This document shows, one piece after another, positions 63,361 to 64,000 of a stretch of 64,000 bases of DNA; the first letter of the stretch is position 1, and each line of letters opens with the position of its first letter. Source of the DNA: Paulownia fortunei (lineage: Eukaryota > Streptophyta > Magnoliopsida > Lamiales > Paulowniaceae). The stretch is from contig CM033111.1 of the NCBI GenBank assembly GCA_019321725.1, positions 3,906,001 to 3,970,000 of the forward strand, written 5' to 3'. The notes beneath the pieces are model-generated. The model saw only the letters and a program-made list of their open reading frames with translations, did not search any database and had not been told where the DNA came from. A program made the translations under genes and the position numbers.

Positions 63361-63605
63361 ATGTATGTAGACCTCACCCCACAAAATTAAACTCCCCCAC
63401 CCCAGTTGCTCCTTACTCCTCCATCTCCTTGATCTTCATTTAAACTCTTTGACCACACCCCCTTTTTTTTTTTAACTTACTCCCTTTTGTTCTTGTTTTT
63501 GTTTTTCCAGGAGACCAGAGGGAAATCCATTAGACCTCAATAACTTACCTGAAGATTACACAAGAGATGGTAAACAGGCATCATGGGACAGCTCTTCATC
63601 TGCTG
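63361..63605 (+). CDS. JAG: JAGGED-like C2H2 zinc finger factor, N-terminal part only
   Basis: The coding sequence appears to start with AT at 63361-63362, then a 148-bp intron (GTATGT donor at 63363, pyrimidine-rich tract and CCAG acceptor ending 63510), then G plus 31 codons at 63511-63605, ending at a phase-1 donor G|GTACAA. The spliced start is M-RPEGNPLDLNNLPEDYTR. DLNNLP is an EAR repression motif, and the order resembles the JAGGED N-terminus (MR.E.N.LDLNNLP, then an acidic stretch and a Ser-rich end). In JAGGED the single C2H2 finger lies in a later exon, which would fall beyond the window. JAG-type proteins act in the nucleus to promote growth of leaf and floral organs. The remaining window, 63606-64000, would be intron. 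Without splicing there is an in-frame TAA at 63473 and no ATG, so the exon cannot start on its own. Confidence 0.72.
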
Positions 63606-64000
63606 GTACAAAACTTTGTCTTGACTGTTACTGACTGGGCCTTCTTATTACACTTGGAGGAAGAAAAGAAAAGAAAACCCTGCTCTCCGAGATTACCAAG
63701 AGAATGAAACTATTTGAAGCCAGAAACTACCTATTTCTCCAACTAACGAAATCCATAAAAGATCTCAATTTTTCTATCCTGTTTCCTAGATTGGAAAAAG
63801 GAAAGAGTATTCAATTCACAGTTTGATGCTTATGCCATTTACTTCTTAGAATCTTGATACCAATTTTCGTTTGTTTTTCCGGAGATATTTCACTTCTCCA
63901 AGAAAGCGAAAAATCTTGAGCTAATTGATTTTTTACACTACATCTCAAAGCTTCAATCAACAAATTTCCGCGCAATGATAACTAATTTCCATTTGCTGGC
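63606..64000 (+). other. Presumed intron of the JAGGED-like gene, truncated by the window edge
   Basis: Begins GTACAA after a Ser-rich exon end. Stops occur in all frames soon after. No zinc-finger coding is visible before the window ends. Confidence 0.55.

Overview
This is about 64 kb of AT-rich nuclear DNA from a flowering plant, probably a eudicot. The evidence is the set of spliced genes with GT-AG introns and the gene families: a CONSTANS-like factor, a class II LOB-domain factor, a CLE peptide, a DUF1218 protein, nuclear-encoded plastid ribosomal protein L15 and a JAGGED-like factor. Small non-autonomous transposon relics and microsatellites between genes fit too. I do not name a species. 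There is no bacterial, organellar or viral block and no CRISPR array. All exon boundaries were built by eye from splice signals and reading-frame continuity.

Layout: 1-4630 is intergenic with one clear MITE. 4631-6529 (+) is a two-exon CONSTANS-like B-box/CCT gene. 6530-15385 is AT-rich intergenic DNA. 15386-16322 (-) is a two-exon class II LBD gene. 16323-26018 is intergenic with a probable copia gag relic and a GC-rich pocket. 26019-26327 (-) is a single-exon CLE prepropeptide gene. 26328-33705 holds a CACTA-like end, a probable solo LTR and a MITE. 33706-37138 (-) is a three-exon DUF1218 membrane-protein gene. 40310-40645 (-) is a small basic, Trp-rich protein gene that I could not place. 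46407-47487 (-) is a three-exon gene of an uncharacterised plant family, with a probable 955-bp leader intron. 48700-56579 is repeat-rich intergenic DNA. 56580-60719 (-) is four-exon plastid RPL15. At the right edge, 63361-63605 (+) is the first coding part of a JAGGED-like gene.

The genes do not form a functional cluster. Several are regulators of development or signalling (COL, LBD, CLE, JAG); RPL15 is housekeeping. The most notable observations are a JAGGED-like start codon that appears to be created only by splicing (AT|G), a near-perfect 28-bp-stem hairpin inside an RPL15 intron, a CLE dodecapeptide with Cys in place of the usual Gly6, and three families of short dispersed elements that explain much of the intergenic sequence.
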